From NCBI RefSeq assembly GCF_000422405.1, contig NZ_AULS01000008.1, forward strand, positions 1 through 64,000: a stretch of 64,000 bases of DNA, in the 5' to 3' direction. Positions 27,902 to 36,925 of this stretch are shown piece after piece. Made by a program: the position numbers and the translations under genes. Source of the stretch: Microbacterium luticocti DSM 19459. Lineage in GTDB: Bacteria; Actinomycetota; Actinomycetes; Actinomycetales; Microbacteriaceae. The notes under the pieces were generated by a model. It did not search any database. It saw only the letters and a program-made list of their open reading frames with translations, and was not told the DNA's origin. Position 1 is the stretch's first letter. Every line of letters starts with the position of its first letter.

Positions 27902-29544
27902 AGGTCATGGCGCAGATGTCGATGGTGATGAACCTCGACAAGTGCATCGGATGCCACACCTGCTCGGTCACGTGCAAGCAGGCGTGGACGAACCGCACGG
28001 GTGTGGAGTACGTGTGGTTCAACAACGTCGAGACCCGTCCCGGCGTCGGCTACCCGCGCACCTACGAGGACCAGGAGAAGTGGGGCGGCGGCTGGGTGCG
28101 CACTAAGCGCGGCCGCCTCAAGCTGCGCAGCGGCGGCCGGCTGAACAAGCTGGCGCACATCTTCTCGAACCCGAAGCTGCCGAGCATCGAGGACTACTAC
28201 GAGCCCTGGACGTACGACTACGACATGCTGCTGAACGCCCCCAAGGGCGAGCACATCCCGGTCGCACGGCCGAAGTCGCTGCTGACCGGCAAAGACATGA
28301 AGATCTCGTGGTCGGCCAACTGGGACGACGATCTGGGCGGCTCGGTCGAGACGATGCAGGATGACCCGATCCTGCGCAAGATGAGCGAGCGGGTCTCCGC
28401 CGAGTTCGAGCAGGCGTTCATGTTCTACCTGCCGCGCATCTGCGAGCACTGCCTGAACCCGTCGTGCGCGGCATCGTGCCCCTCGGGCGCGATCTACAAG
28501 CGCGCCGAGGACGGCATCGTGCTGGTCGACCAGGACAAGTGCCGCGGCTGGCGGATGTGCGTGTCGGGCTGCCCGTACAAGAAGGTGTACTTCAACCACA
28601 AGACCGGCAAGGCCGAGAAGTGCACGCTGTGCTACCCGCGCATCGAGGTGGGACTGCCCACGGTCTGCTCCGAGACGTGCGTGGGGCGCCTGCGCTACCT
28701 GGGCCTGGTGCTGTACGACGTGGACCGGGTCGCCGAGGCGGCCAGCGTCGAGAACGAGCACGACCTGCTCGAGGCCCAGCGCAGCGTCTTCCTCGACCCG
28801 CACGACCCGGCCGTGATCGAAGCGGCCCGGCGCGACGGCATCCCCGAGGACTGGATCGAGGCGGCGCAGAACAGCCCGATCCACAAGCTCATCTCGCAGT
28901 ACAAGGTGGCGCTGCCGCTGCACCCCGAGTACCGCACCATGCCGATGGTCTGGTACATCCCGCCGCTGTCGCCGGTGGTCGACGTGGTCACCGGGTCGGG
29001 CAACGACGGTGAGGACGCGCGCACCCTGTTCGCCGCGATCGACAAGCTGCGCATCCCGATCTCGTACCTGGCCGAGCTGTTCACCGCCGGTGACACGGCA
29101 CCGGTCGACGAGTCGCTGCGCAAGCTCGCCGCGATGCGCTCGTACATGCGCGGCATCAACCTCGACGAGGGCCGCGACGAGTCCATCGCACAGGCGGTGG
29201 GCATGACCGGCACCGAGGTCGAGGAGATGTACCGGCTGCTGGCGATCGCCAAGTACAACGACCGCTACGTCATCCCGGCCGCCCACGCCGAGCAGGCGCG
29301 CGAGCTCGAAGAGCTGGCGTGCGCGCTGGACTTCGACGGCGGCCCGGGCATGGGCGGCGGCGGTCACTTCGGGTCCTCGAGCGGGCACCCCGAGCCGGTG
29401 GCGGTGGAGACCTTCCACGCGCTGAAGGCCCGGCAGACGGCCGACCGGCCCTCGACCGGCGACCGGGTGAATCTGCTCAACTGGGACGGCAACGGTTCGC
29501 CCGACGGCCTGTTCCCGCCGCAGAACACCGACACGGAGCGTTGA
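27898..29544 (+). CDS. narH: Respiratory nitrate reductase, beta subunit NarH
   Basis: 548 residues. Cys groups for four Fe-S clusters are visible: CIGCHTCSVTCKQAW, CEHCLNPSCAASCPSGA, CRGWRMCVSGCP and CTLCYP...CSETC. The Trp in CRGWRMC replaces a Cys and marks the [3Fe-4S] cluster, as in other NarH proteins. It carries electrons from NarI haem to NarG. The narJ ATG follows the stop by 1 base. Confidence 0.97.
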   Translation: MKVMAQMSMVMNLDKCIGCHTCSVTCKQAWTNRTGVEYVWFNNVETRPGVGYPRTYEDQEKWGGGWVRTKRGRLKLRSGGRLNKLAHIFSNPKLPSIEDYYEPWTYDYDMLLNAPKGEHIPVARPKSLLTGKDMKISWSANWDDDLGGSVETMQDDPILRKMSERVSAEFEQAFMFYLPRICEHCLNPSCAASCPSGAIYKRAEDGIVLVDQDKCRGWRMCVSGCPYKKVYFNHKTGKAEKCTLCYPRIEVGLPTVCSETCVGRLRYLGLVLYDVDRVAEAASVENEHDLLEAQRSVFLDPHDPAVIEAARRDGIPEDWIEAAQNSPIHKLISQYKVALPLHPEYRTMPMVWYIPPLSPVVDVVTGSGNDGEDARTLFAAIDKLRIPISYLAELFTAGDTAPVDESLRKLAAMRSYMRGINLDEGRDESIAQAVGMTGTEVEEMYRLLAIAKYNDRYVIPAAHAEQARELEELACALDFDGGPGMGGGGHFGSSSGHPEPVAVETFHALKARQTADRPSTGDRVNLLNWDGNGSPDGLFPPQNTDTER

Positions 29545-29545
29545 G

Positions 29546-30304
29546 ATGCCCGCCGCCACCCGTCCCCGGCTGCGGGTCACCCCGCGCCGCAAGCTGCCGC
29601 CGCCGCTGGCCGAGCTGACCCTCAGCCGCGAGCAGCGTCAGCGGGTGCACATGGCCGCGTCGGTGTTGCTGGACTACCCCGACGCCGACTGGTACGCGAA
29701 GCTGCCCACGATCGCGCAGCTCGTGTCACCGCTGCCGGACGATCTTCGGGTCCCGTTGCAGCGGTTCCTGGATGCCGCGGCCGTCGCCGATGCGGAGGCG
29801 ACGGTCGCGGCGCAGGCTGCGGCATCCGGCACCGCACGCCCGGCGGCGCACCCGTTCGAGCAGGCGTACGTGAACACGTTCGACCTGAAGCGCAAGTGCA
29901 GCCTGTACCTGACCTACTTCGCCACCGGCGACACCCGCAAGCGCGGTACGGCGCTGGTGACGATCCAGGACGCCTACAAGGCGGCGGGCTGGGAGTTCGA
30001 CGCCGACGAGCTGCCCGACTACCTGCCGGCGGTGCTGGAGTTCTCGGCGCTGTGCGACGACGAGATCGCCGCGGCGCTGCTGTCGAGCCACCGCGAAGGC
30101 ATCGAAGTGCTGCGGGCCGCGCTCGAAGAGATGGGCAGCCCGTGGGCGGACGTGGTGCGCGCGGTGACACTGTCGCTGCCGCCGATCGACGAGGCCACCC
30201 GTGAGCGCTATCTCGACCTGATCAGCCAGGGCCCGCCCACCGAGACGGTGGGGCTGAGTTTTCTGGGCGCCCTGCCGCCGTTCCGAATGAGGGAGGACGC
30301 ATGA
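29546..30304 (+). CDS. narJ: Nitrate reductase assembly chaperone NarJ
   Basis: 252 residues. The family core is visible: MAASVLLDYPDADWYAKLPTIAQLV, FEQAYVNTFDLKRKCSLYLTYFATGDTRKRG and YLPAVLEFSALC. NarJ binds apo-NarG in the cytoplasm so that the Mo cofactor is inserted before membrane docking; it is not part of the final enzyme. The N-terminus has about 25 extra basic/proline-rich residues (RPRLRVTPRRKLPPPL). The stop overlaps the narI ATG. Confidence 0.95.
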   Translation: MPAATRPRLRVTPRRKLPPPLAELTLSREQRQRVHMAASVLLDYPDADWYAKLPTIAQLVSPLPDDLRVPLQRFLDAAAVADAEATVAAQAAASGTARPAAHPFEQAYVNTFDLKRKCSLYLTYFATGDTRKRGTALVTIQDAYKAAGWEFDADELPDYLPAVLEFSALCDDEIAAALLSSHREGIEVLRAALEEMGSPWADVVRAVTLSLPPIDEATRERYLDLISQGPPTETVGLSFLGALPPFRMREDA

Positions 30305-31062
30305 ACCCCCTGTCCATGTTCCTGTGGGTCGCGCTGCCCTACATCGCGATCGCGGTGTTCATCGTCGGGCACATCTGGCGGTACCGCTACGACAAGTTCG
30401 GGTGGACCACCCGCTCCAGCCAGACCTACGAGAACCGCCTGCTGCGCTGGGGATCGCCGATGTTCCACATCGGCATCCTGTGCGTGCTCGTCGGTCACGC
30501 GGTGGGCCTGCTCATCCCCCGGGAGTGGCTGTACGCCATCGGCATCACCGAGCACATGTACCACATCGGCGCGACCGTGCTGGGGACGGCGGCGGCCGTG
30601 CTGACCCTGGTGGGCCTGGCGATCCTGATCTACCGCCGCCGCACCGTCGGCCCGGTGTTCTTGGCCACCACCACCATGGACAAGGTCATGTACGTGTTCC
30701 TGGGTGCCACCTTGCTGTTCGGCACCCTGGCCACCTTCGTGTACCAGCTGTTCGGCGAGGGGTACGAGTACCGGGCCACGATCAGCCCGTGGGTGCGCAG
30801 CATCATCCTGTTCCAGCCGCAGCCCGAGCTGATGGCGCAGGCGCCGATGCTGTTCCAGCTGCATGCACTGACGGCCACGTGCCTGTTCATCCTGTGGCCG
30901 TTCACGCGCCTGGTGCACGTGTTCTCGGCGCCGGTGCAGTACCTGTTCCGCCCGTACGTGGTGTACCGCTCGCGCCAAGAGCACCGCAGCGGAACGCGCG
31001 CCACCCGCCGCGGGTGGGACCCGGTCTCGGCGCCCGATCCCGAACGCCTGCGCCGACCGTAG
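30301..31062 (+). CDS. narI: Respiratory nitrate reductase, gamma subunit NarI
   Basis: 253 residues with five membrane segments. His residues that bind two b-type haems sit in FHIGILCVLVGHAVGL and LHALTATCLFILWPFTRLVHV. SRSQTYENR-like text (SSQTYENRLLRWGSP) follows TM1 as in other NarI. It oxidises menaquinol and passes electrons to NarH. The gene ends the narGHJI operon and stops 20 bp from the convergent modC, with no clear terminator between them. Confidence 0.96.
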   Translation: MNPLSMFLWVALPYIAIAVFIVGHIWRYRYDKFGWTTRSSQTYENRLLRWGSPMFHIGILCVLVGHAVGLLIPREWLYAIGITEHMYHIGATVLGTAAAVLTLVGLAILIYRRRTVGPVFLATTTMDKVMYVFLGATLLFGTLATFVYQLFGEGYEYRATISPWVRSIILFQPQPELMAQAPMLFQLHALTATCLFILWPFTRLVHVFSAPVQYLFRPYVVYRSRQEHRSGTRATRRGWDPVSAPDPERLRRP

Positions 31063-31082
31063 CCGCGGCGCGACGTGGGTCG

Positions 31083-31982
31083 TCAGGCCCGGGGAGCCCG
31101 CACGGTGACGACCGAGCCGGGCACCACGCCCGCGCCGGCCGGCAGCCGCAGCACGATCTCGGCACCGTCCGGGCCCAGCGCCCGGACGGTGCCGTCGTCT
31201 GCGGCGGCGGTGACACGGGCCTGCCACCCGTGCGCCCCGTGCGGCCGGTCCGCGCTGGGCAGGGTGGCGGCCACGGCGGCCACGAACGGCGTCGCGGGGT
31301 TGCCGAGCACCGCGTGCACGGGCCCCGCCTGCGCGATGGCGCCGCCTTCGAGCACGATCAGGCGGGTGGCGAGGGATGCCGCATCCTGCGCATCGTGCGT
31401 GGCCACCAGCGCGGTCGTGCCGGTGTCGGCCAGCTGTTCGCGCAGCAGAGCCCGGATCTCGGCGGCGGTGGCGGCGTCGAGCGAGGTGAGCGGCTCGTCC
31501 AGCAGCAGCACGCGCGGCGCCGTCGCCAGGGCGCGGGCGAGGGCGACGCGCTGCTGCTGTCCGCCCGACAGCTGCGCGGGACGGCGCTCGCCCATGCCGG
31601 CGAGCCCCACGCGGGACAGCCACGCGTCGGCGTCGGCGCGGGCGGTGCGCCGGGCGACGCCGTGCGCACGCGGGCCGAACGCGACGTTCTCGCGCGCGGT
31701 CAGGTGCGGGAACAGCCGTGGCTCCTGTCCGAGCATGACCACGCCGCGCTCGTGCGGGCGCACATACGGCCCGGTCGCGGCATCCACCGTCTGTCCGTCC
31801 AGGCGCACCTGCCCGCCCGTCAGCGGGACGAAGCCGGCGATCGCGCCGAACAGGGTCGACTTGCCGACGCCGGACGGGCCCATCACCGCGACGATCTCGC
31901 CCGCATCGGCCTGGACGTGCACGTCGAGCACGTAGCTTCCGCGCACGATGTGCACCGTGGCATCCAGCGCCGCCCCGGTCAT
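31083..31982 (-). CDS. modC: Molybdate ABC transporter, ATP-binding protein ModC
   Basis: 299 residues from ATG 31982, overlapping the modB stop (ATGA). Walker A GPSGVGKST, ABC signature LSGGQQQRVALARALA, Walker B VLLLDEPLTSLD and the switch His in VATHDAQD are intact. The last 65 residues (WQARVTAAADDGTVRALG...) resemble a single molybdate-binding TOBE-like domain, shorter than the E. coli di-Mop region. It powers uptake of molybdate for NarG and the cofactor genes on either side. Confidence 0.92.
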   Translation of the reverse strand: MTGAALDATVHIVRGSYVLDVHVQADAGEIVAVMGPSGVGKSTLFGAIAGFVPLTGGQVRLDGQTVDAATGPYVRPHERGVVMLGQEPRLFPHLTARENVAFGPRAHGVARRTARADADAWLSRVGLAGMGERRPAQLSGGQQQRVALARALATAPRVLLLDEPLTSLDAATAAEIRALLREQLADTGTTALVATHDAQDAASLATRLIVLEGGAIAQAGPVHAVLGNPATPFVAAVAATLPSADRPHGAHGWQARVTAAADDGTVRALGPDGAEIVLRLPAGAGVVPGSVVTVRAPRA

Positions 31983-32782
31983 CGGCCCACCCCCGCGCTC
32001 ACGGTCTGCCCGGGCCGCCAGGCACGCACCAGCAGCAGCACGGCGATCGCGGTGACCAGCAGCAGCAGCGACAGGGCGACCGCCGCGCCCTGGCTGACGC
32101 CGGCCCCGTTGAACGCGGTGTAGATGGCCAGCGGCATGGTCTGCGTGGTGCCGGGGGCGTTGCCGGCGAACAGTGCGGTGGCGCCGAATTCGCCGATCGC
32201 GCGGGCGAAGCACAGGATCACGCCCGACAGCAGGCCGGGCGCGGCCAGCGGCAAGGTGACGCGCCAGAAGATCGTCCAGCGCCCGGCGCCCAGGCCCGCG
32301 GCGGTGCGCTCGTAGTCCAGGCCCGAGGTGCGCAGCGCTCCCTCCAGCGCGAGCACCAGGAACGGCAGCGCGACGAAGGTCTGCGCCATCACCACCGCGG
32401 TGGTCGTGAACGGGATCTGCCATCCCGTCCAGCCGAGCCACCCGGCTCGGCCGAACAGGAACAGCAGGGCGAGGCCGCCCACCATCGGGGGCAGCACCAG
32501 CGGCACCGTCACCACGGCGCGCAGCACCGAGGCGGTGCGTGCCGGGGCGCGGGCGATCAGCAGCGCCAGCGGCACCCCCAGCACCAGACACACCACGGTG
32601 GCGACAAGTCCCGTCGACACCGACAGCCGGAGGGCGTCGAGCGCTTCGGGTGACGTGATGTCGGCCCACAGCGTGCCCCACTGCACCCGGCCGACGAGGG
32701 CCGCCAGCGGCAGGACGAGGAAGGCGAGGCCGATCAGGGCGGGGAGGGCAAGGATCGGCGGCGCGTAGCCGCGACGCCTCAC
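31979..32782 (-). CDS. modB: Molybdate ABC transporter, permease ModB
   Basis: 267 residues from GTG 32782, which overlaps the modA stop (GTGA). About six membrane segments are visible. The EAA loop that contacts ModC reads ERTAAGLGAGRWTIFWRVTLPLAAPGLLSG, and ARAIGEFGATALFAGN is the ModB-type signature that follows. Upstream in-frame codons overlap modA and are not used. Confidence 0.94.
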   Translation of the reverse strand: MRRRGYAPPILALPALIGLAFLVLPLAALVGRVQWGTLWADITSPEALDALRLSVSTGLVATVVCLVLGVPLALLIARAPARTASVLRAVVTVPLVLPPMVGGLALLFLFGRAGWLGWTGWQIPFTTTAVVMAQTFVALPFLVLALEGALRTSGLDYERTAAGLGAGRWTIFWRVTLPLAAPGLLSGVILCFARAIGEFGATALFAGNAPGTTQTMPLAIYTAFNGAGVSQGAAVALSLLLLVTAIAVLLLVRAWRPGQTVSAGVGR

Positions 32783-33576
32783 GGCTTGTCGAACCCGAAC
32801 GACGCGAGCACCGCTTGTCCGTCGGCGCCGGTGATGTAGTCGACGAATGCCTGGGCCGCGGCCTTGTCGGGGGCGTCGGTGAGCACGACGATCGGGTACT
32901 CGTTGACGACCTTGTCGGCCCCTTCCGGGACGATGGTCTCGACCTCGCCGGGGGCGGTGGCGGCATCCGTCTTGTAGACCAGTCCGGCATCGGCCTCGCC
33001 GGTGCGCACCTTGGTGAGCACCGCGGTCACGTTCTGCTCGAGGCTGACCGGGGTCACCTGCACGCCGGCGTCGTCGAGCAGCGTCTTCGAGGCGCTGCCG
33101 CAGGGCACTTCCGGGGCGCACAGCACCGTCTTGACCTTCGGACCCGCCAGGTCGGCGAGACTCTTCACGCCGGCGGGGTTTCCTGTCGGTGTGACGATGA
33201 CCAGGGTGTTGCTCGCGAACACGACCGGGGCGGTGGCAAGGCCCGCCCCTGTCACCTTCACCATGTTCTTCTGGTCGGCCGAGGCGAACACGTCGACCTT
33301 CGCGCCGCCGAGGATCTGGGTGGCCAGGGTGGACGAGCCGTCGTAGCTCGCGGTGATCTTCACGTCGGGGTGGGCCTGACCGAACTTCTCGATGGCGGTG
33401 TCGAAGGCGCCTTTCAGGGATGCCGCGGCCGAGACCGCGACGTCGCCGCTGAGCCGGCCGGAGGTCTCGGGGGCGCCCGAGGGCGTGCCGCCGTCGCCGG
33501 CGGGCCCGCCGGCGCAGCCGGTGAGGGCCAGGGCGGCGGCTGCCACCAGTGCGGCCAGGGCGAGGGTGCGGCGCAT
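32779..33576 (-). CDS. modA: Molybdate-binding lipoprotein ModA
   Basis: 265 residues. The signal peptide ends with lipobox LTGC. DVAVSAAASLKGAFDTAIEKF is the typical oxyanion-binding start of ModA. Further family features are STLATQILGGAKVDVFASAD and GEADAGLVYKTDA. It captures molybdate or tungstate outside the membrane for ModBC. GAAGGAG lies upstream. The regulator gene ends 29 bp before it on the same strand, so regulator-modABC is likely one operon. Confidence 0.95.
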   Translation of the reverse strand: MRRTLALAALVAAAALALTGCAGGPAGDGGTPSGAPETSGRLSGDVAVSAAASLKGAFDTAIEKFGQAHPDVKITASYDGSSTLATQILGGAKVDVFASADQKNMVKVTGAGLATAPVVFASNTLVIVTPTGNPAGVKSLADLAGPKVKTVLCAPEVPCGSASKTLLDDAGVQVTPVSLEQNVTAVLTKVRTGEADAGLVYKTDAATAPGEVETIVPEGADKVVNEYPIVVLTDAPDKAAAQAFVDYITGADGQAVLASFGFDKP

Positions 33577-33605
33577 GGCGTGCTCCTTCGATCGGTGTGT
33601 GGGTG

Positions 33606-34001
33606 TCAGATGCGCGGGGTCTCGACGATGACCGTGGTGGCCTTCACCACGGCGACGGCGAGCGAGCCCACCTCGAGGCCGAGGTCGCGGACCGCCTCAG
33701 CCGACATGAGCGAGACGACACGATGGGGTCCTGCCTGGATGTCGACCTGGGCCATCACCTCGTCGGCCTGCACCCGGGTGACCAGGCCGGTGAAGCGGTT
33801 GCGGGCACTCGAGAGCACGTCGGTCGGGTCGTCGGCCGCGTGCGAGAGCTCCACGGCCCGCCGTGCCAGGGCGTCGCCGGGGATCTGCGCGGGGCTGGAG
33901 TCGGTCACCGGCAGCACCTGCTGTTCCACCCATCGGCGCACGGTGTCGTCGCTGACGCCGAGCAGGCGGGCGGCCTGCGAGATCTTGTAGGTTGCGACCA
34001 T
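33606..34001 (-). CDS. Molybdate-responsive regulator: MerR-type HTH plus single TOBE domain
   Basis: 131 residues. The N-terminal HTH reads YKISQAARLLGVSDDTVRRWVEQ, an excisionase/MerR-like fold. The C-terminal half (about 65-131: SSARNRFTGLVTRVQADEVMAQVDIQAG...) is a Mop/TOBE molybdate-binding domain. E. coli ModE has a different HTH and two Mop domains; this short form is common in actinobacteria and probably works as an oligomer. It likely represses modABC, and perhaps the divergent moeZ operon, when molybdate is plentiful. Confidence 0.88.
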   Translation of the reverse strand: MVATYKISQAARLLGVSDDTVRRWVEQQVLPVTDSSPAQIPGDALARRAVELSHAADDPTDVLSSARNRFTGLVTRVQADEVMAQVDIQAGPHRVVSLMSAEAVRDLGLEVGSLAVAVVKATTVIVETPRI

Positions 34002-34143
34002 GTGCTTACGCTAACACCGCGTCTGCGGATGATCCACCGTGTTTATTCCGCGTACGCGGATACGTGAGGTCCCCGTCGGGGCGTCGGCGCTTCTCACGGC
34101 CGGGCCCGGCCCGCACCCCGACGCCGCGAACTACGCTGGGATC
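34002..34143. promoter_or_regulatory. Divergent molybdate regulator / moeZ control region
   Basis: 142 bp. It contains CACCGTGTTTATT (34035-34047), shared with the narK-narG region, directly followed by the perfect 14-bp palindrome TCCGCGTACGCGGA (34047-34060). The palindrome is a good operator candidate for the adjacent HTH-TOBE regulator. The assignment is inferred from position. Confidence 0.55.
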
Positions 34144-35265
34144 ATGCCGCTGCCGCCGCTGGTGAACCCGGTCCCCGCCCTCAGCGACGCCGAGGGCGTG
34201 CGCACCGCGCGCCATCAACGCCTGGCCGGCCTCGGCCCCGACGGTCAGCGCCGCATCGCGGCGGCCCGGGTGGCGGTGATCGGCGCCGGCGGGCTCGGCT
34301 CCCCCGTCGTGCTCGCGCTGGCGGCCGCCGGCGTCGGCGAGCTGGTCGTGTTCGACGACGACGACGTCGACGCCTCGAACCTGCAGCGTCAGGTGATGCA
34401 CCGCCGCCAGGACGTCGGGCGCCCGAAGGTCGACAGCGCGCGGCGGGTGGCATCCGATCTGTCTGAGACCCGCGTGCGCGCCGAGCGGGTGCGGCTGACG
34501 CCCGAGACCGCGGCCGCGCTGCTGTCGGGCGTGGACCTCGTGCTCGACGGCACCGATTCGTTCGACAGCCGTGAGATCGTCGCCGCCGCGTGCGAGCGGC
34601 TCGGCGTGCCGCTGGTGTGGGGCACGGTGCAGGAGTTCGCCGGTCAGGTGACGGTGTTCTGGTCGGCGCCGCCCGAACCGTTCGCGCCGGTGCGGCTGCA
34701 CGACCTGTATCCGCCCGGCAGCGAGGCGCCGGCGTGTTCGGCGGTGGGCGTGTTCGGCCCGCTGTGCCTGCAGGTCGGGGCGCTGATGGCGTCCGAGGCG
34801 CTCAAGCTCATCGCCGGCATCGGGCGACCGCTGCTGGGACGGGTCGCGCTGCTCGACGCGCGTGCCGGCACCCAGCGCGAGGTGCCGCTGCGTGCGGCGA
34901 CGGATGCCGCCGACGGCATACGTGCGAGTGCGGATTCCGCGCCGGGCATGACGACGGCTGCCGCGCCCGCGCCCGACGAGGTCGACGACCCGCAGGATGC
35001 GGTGGTGATCGATGTGCGCGAGCAGTTCGAGCTGGCCTCGGGCACGGTGCCCGGGTTCATCCACGTGCCGCTGGCGGCTCTGCTCGCCGACCCCGCCGCC
35101 GCCGTGGCCGCGCACGGCCTCGACTCGCGGCGGGCGGTGATCGTGTGCCAGGCCGGTGTGCGGGCCCGCACTGCGGCACTCGCGCTGCAGGCGGCCGGCG
35201 CCGACGTCGCCGTGCTGCGCGGCGGCATGGACGGATGGCTGCGGCGGCGGGAGGGGGCGGCGTGA
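34144..35265 (+). CDS. moeZ: MoeZ/MoeB-type adenylyltransferase-sulfurtransferase (ThiF plus rhodanese)
   Basis: 373 residues from ATG 34144. The N-terminal ThiF/E1-like domain has the ATP-binding VAVIGAGGLGSPVVLALAAA, FDDDDVDASNLQRQ and VDLVLDGTDSFDSR. The C-terminal rhodanese domain (about 275-370) has the active-site loop CQAGVRART. It should adenylate the MoaD C-terminal Gly and pass sulfur to it. The two CxxC zinc pairs found in most MoeB/MoeZ proteins are absent. Only PACSAVGVFGPLC remains in that area, a real departure from the family norm. The stop overlaps the moeA GTG. Confidence 0.88.
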   Translation: MPLPPLVNPVPALSDAEGVRTARHQRLAGLGPDGQRRIAAARVAVIGAGGLGSPVVLALAAAGVGELVVFDDDDVDASNLQRQVMHRRQDVGRPKVDSARRVASDLSETRVRAERVRLTPETAAALLSGVDLVLDGTDSFDSREIVAAACERLGVPLVWGTVQEFAGQVTVFWSAPPEPFAPVRLHDLYPPGSEAPACSAVGVFGPLCLQVGALMASEALKLIAGIGRPLLGRVALLDARAGTQREVPLRAATDAADGIRASADSAPGMTTAAAPAPDEVDDPQDAVVIDVREQFELASGTVPGFIHVPLAALLADPAAAVAAHGLDSRRAVIVCQAGVRARTAALALQAAGADVAVLRGGMDGWLRRREGAA

Positions 35266-36458
35266 TCACCGTCGACGAACATCGCGACCGCATCCTGCAG
35301 GCGGTGCGCCTTCTGGAGGCGGTGACCGTTCCGGTGGATGCCGCCGCCGGTCGCACGCTGCGCGAACCGGTGCGGGCGGCGGTGGACCTGCCGCTGTTCG
35401 ACAACTCGGCGATGGACGGCTTCGCCGTGCGGTTCGCCGATGTCGCCGCCGCGTCGGTGGATCGGCCGGTCGCGCTCGACGTGGTCGCCGACCTGCCGGC
35501 GGGCAGCGGCGAGGACCCGGCGCTGGCGGCGGGGCAGGCGGCGCGCATCATGACCGGTGCGCCGCTGCCCGGCGACGCTGACACGGTCGTGCCGTTCGAA
35601 GACACCCGCGGCGGCCTGGCCGATTCGTTGGGCCGCATCGAGGTGATCGCCCCGCCTGCACGGCCCGGTGCGCACGTGCGCCGGCGCGGTGAGGAGTGTC
35701 GCACGGGCGATGAGATCCTGCCGGCGGGCACGGCTCTGGGGGCACGGCAGCTGGCGGCCGCGGCTGCGGCGGGCGTGTCCACGGTGGTCGTGTCGCGGTT
35801 GCCGCGGGTGGCCGTGGTCTCGACCGGCGATGAGTTGCGCCCGCCGGGGTCGACGTACGCGCACGGGCAGATCCCCGAGTCGAACGGCACCCTGCTGCAG
35901 GGGTTGTGCCGTGAGGCCGACGCCGAGGTCGTGCTGCGGACGGTGGTGGGGGATGACGGTGAGAGCCTGCGGCGCGCGCTGGCGGAGGCATCCGCTCTCG
36001 GCGCCGACGTGGTGATCACCTCGGGCGGGGTGAGCGCGGGTGCGTACGAGCCCGTCAAGAACGTGGCGCCGATGCGGTTCGACAAGGTGGCGATGCAGCC
36101 GGGCAAGCCGCAGGGATTCGGGGCGGGCGACCCGCTGCTGTTCGGCCTGCCGGGCAACCCGGTGAGCGTCGCCGTGTCGTTCGAGGTGTTCGTGCGCCCG
36201 GCGCTGCTGGCCATGCAGGGGCGCACGCAGTGGCGGCGACGGATGCTGTCGCTGCCCGCCCTTGTGGGTTGGCGCACACCGCCGGCGCGGCGCCAGTACC
36301 TGCCGGTCGTCGTCGAAGGCGATGGGGTGCGTCCGGCGTCGTCGGGCGGGTCGCATCTGGCCGCGAGTCTCGGCCGTGCAGACGCCTACGCCGTCGTGCC
36401 GGCCGAGGTCGAGGCCGTGGCCGCCGGCGACCTCGTCGATGTCATGCTGGTGTCATGA
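35262..36458 (+). CDS. moeA: Molybdopterin molybdotransferase MoeA
   Basis: 398 residues from GTG 35262 (GTGA overlap with moeZ). Family signatures: [58 protein letters not shown] and [19 protein letters not shown]. It inserts molybdate into adenylylated molybdopterin to give Mo-MPT. It lies within the moeZ-moeA-moaC-mobA-DUF6457-moaD run, every gene of which overlaps its neighbour. Confidence 0.96.
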   Translation: MITVDEHRDRILQAVRLLEAVTVPVDAAAGRTLREPVRAAVDLPLFDNSAMDGFAVRFADVAAASVDRPVALDVVADLPAGSGEDPALAAGQAARIMTGAPLPGDADTVVPFEDTRGGLADSLGRIEVIAPPARPGAHVRRRGEECRTGDEILPAGTALGARQLAAAAAAGVSTVVVSRLPRVAVVSTGDELRPPGSTYAHGQIPESNGTLLQGLCREADAEVVLRTVVGDDGESLRRALAEASALGADVVITSGGVSAGAYEPVKNVAPMRFDKVAMQPGKPQGFGAGDPLLFGLPGNPVSVAVSFEVFVRPALLAMQGRTQWRRRMLSLPALVGWRTPPARRQYLPVVVEGDGVRPASSGGSHLAASLGRADAYAVVPAEVEAVAAGDLVDVMLVS

Positions 36459-36925
36459 GCTTCACGCACCTGGATGCCGCGGGCCATGCCCGCATGGTCG
36501 ACGTCACCGAGAAGCAGCCGACCGTGCGCGCGGCGACGGCGCGCGGGTTCGTGCGCTGCGCGCCCGAGGTGGTCGCGGCGCTGCGCGAGGGCACGGTGCC
36601 CAAGGGCGACGTGCTCGCGGTGGCGCGCATCGCCGGCATCGCGGCGGCCAAGCGCACCCCCGACCTGCTGCCGTTGGCGCACGTGATCGGCGTGCACGGC
36701 GCCGTCGTCGACCTCGAGGTGGTCGATGCCGGTGTCGAGGTGTCGGCGACCGTGCGCACGGCCGACCGCACCGGGGTCGAGATGGAAGCACTCACCGCGG
36801 TGTCGGTCGCAGCTCTCGCCGTGGTCGACATGGTGAAGGGCATGGACAAGTCCACCTCGATCGCCGACGTGCGCCTGGTCGCCAAGACGGGCGGCAAGTC
36901 CGGCGACTGGACGAGGCCGGACTGA
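36455..36925 (+). CDS. moaC: Cyclic pyranopterin monophosphate synthase MoaC
   Basis: 156 residues, ATGA overlap with moe[28 protein letters not shown] is the family start. The catalytic Lys regions [13 protein letters not shown] and MVKGMDKS are intact, as is [13 protein letters not shown] (normally C-H-P; here the LAH core remains). It converts the MoaA product to cPMP. Its stop overlaps the mobA ATG by one base. Confidence 0.96.
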   Translation: MSFTHLDAAGHARMVDVTEKQPTVRAATARGFVRCAPEVVAALREGTVPKGDVLAVARIAGIAAAKRTPDLLPLAHVIGVHGAVVDLEVVDAGVEVSATVRTADRTGVEMEALTAVSVAALAVVDMVKGMDKSTSIADVRLVAKTGGKSGDWTRPD

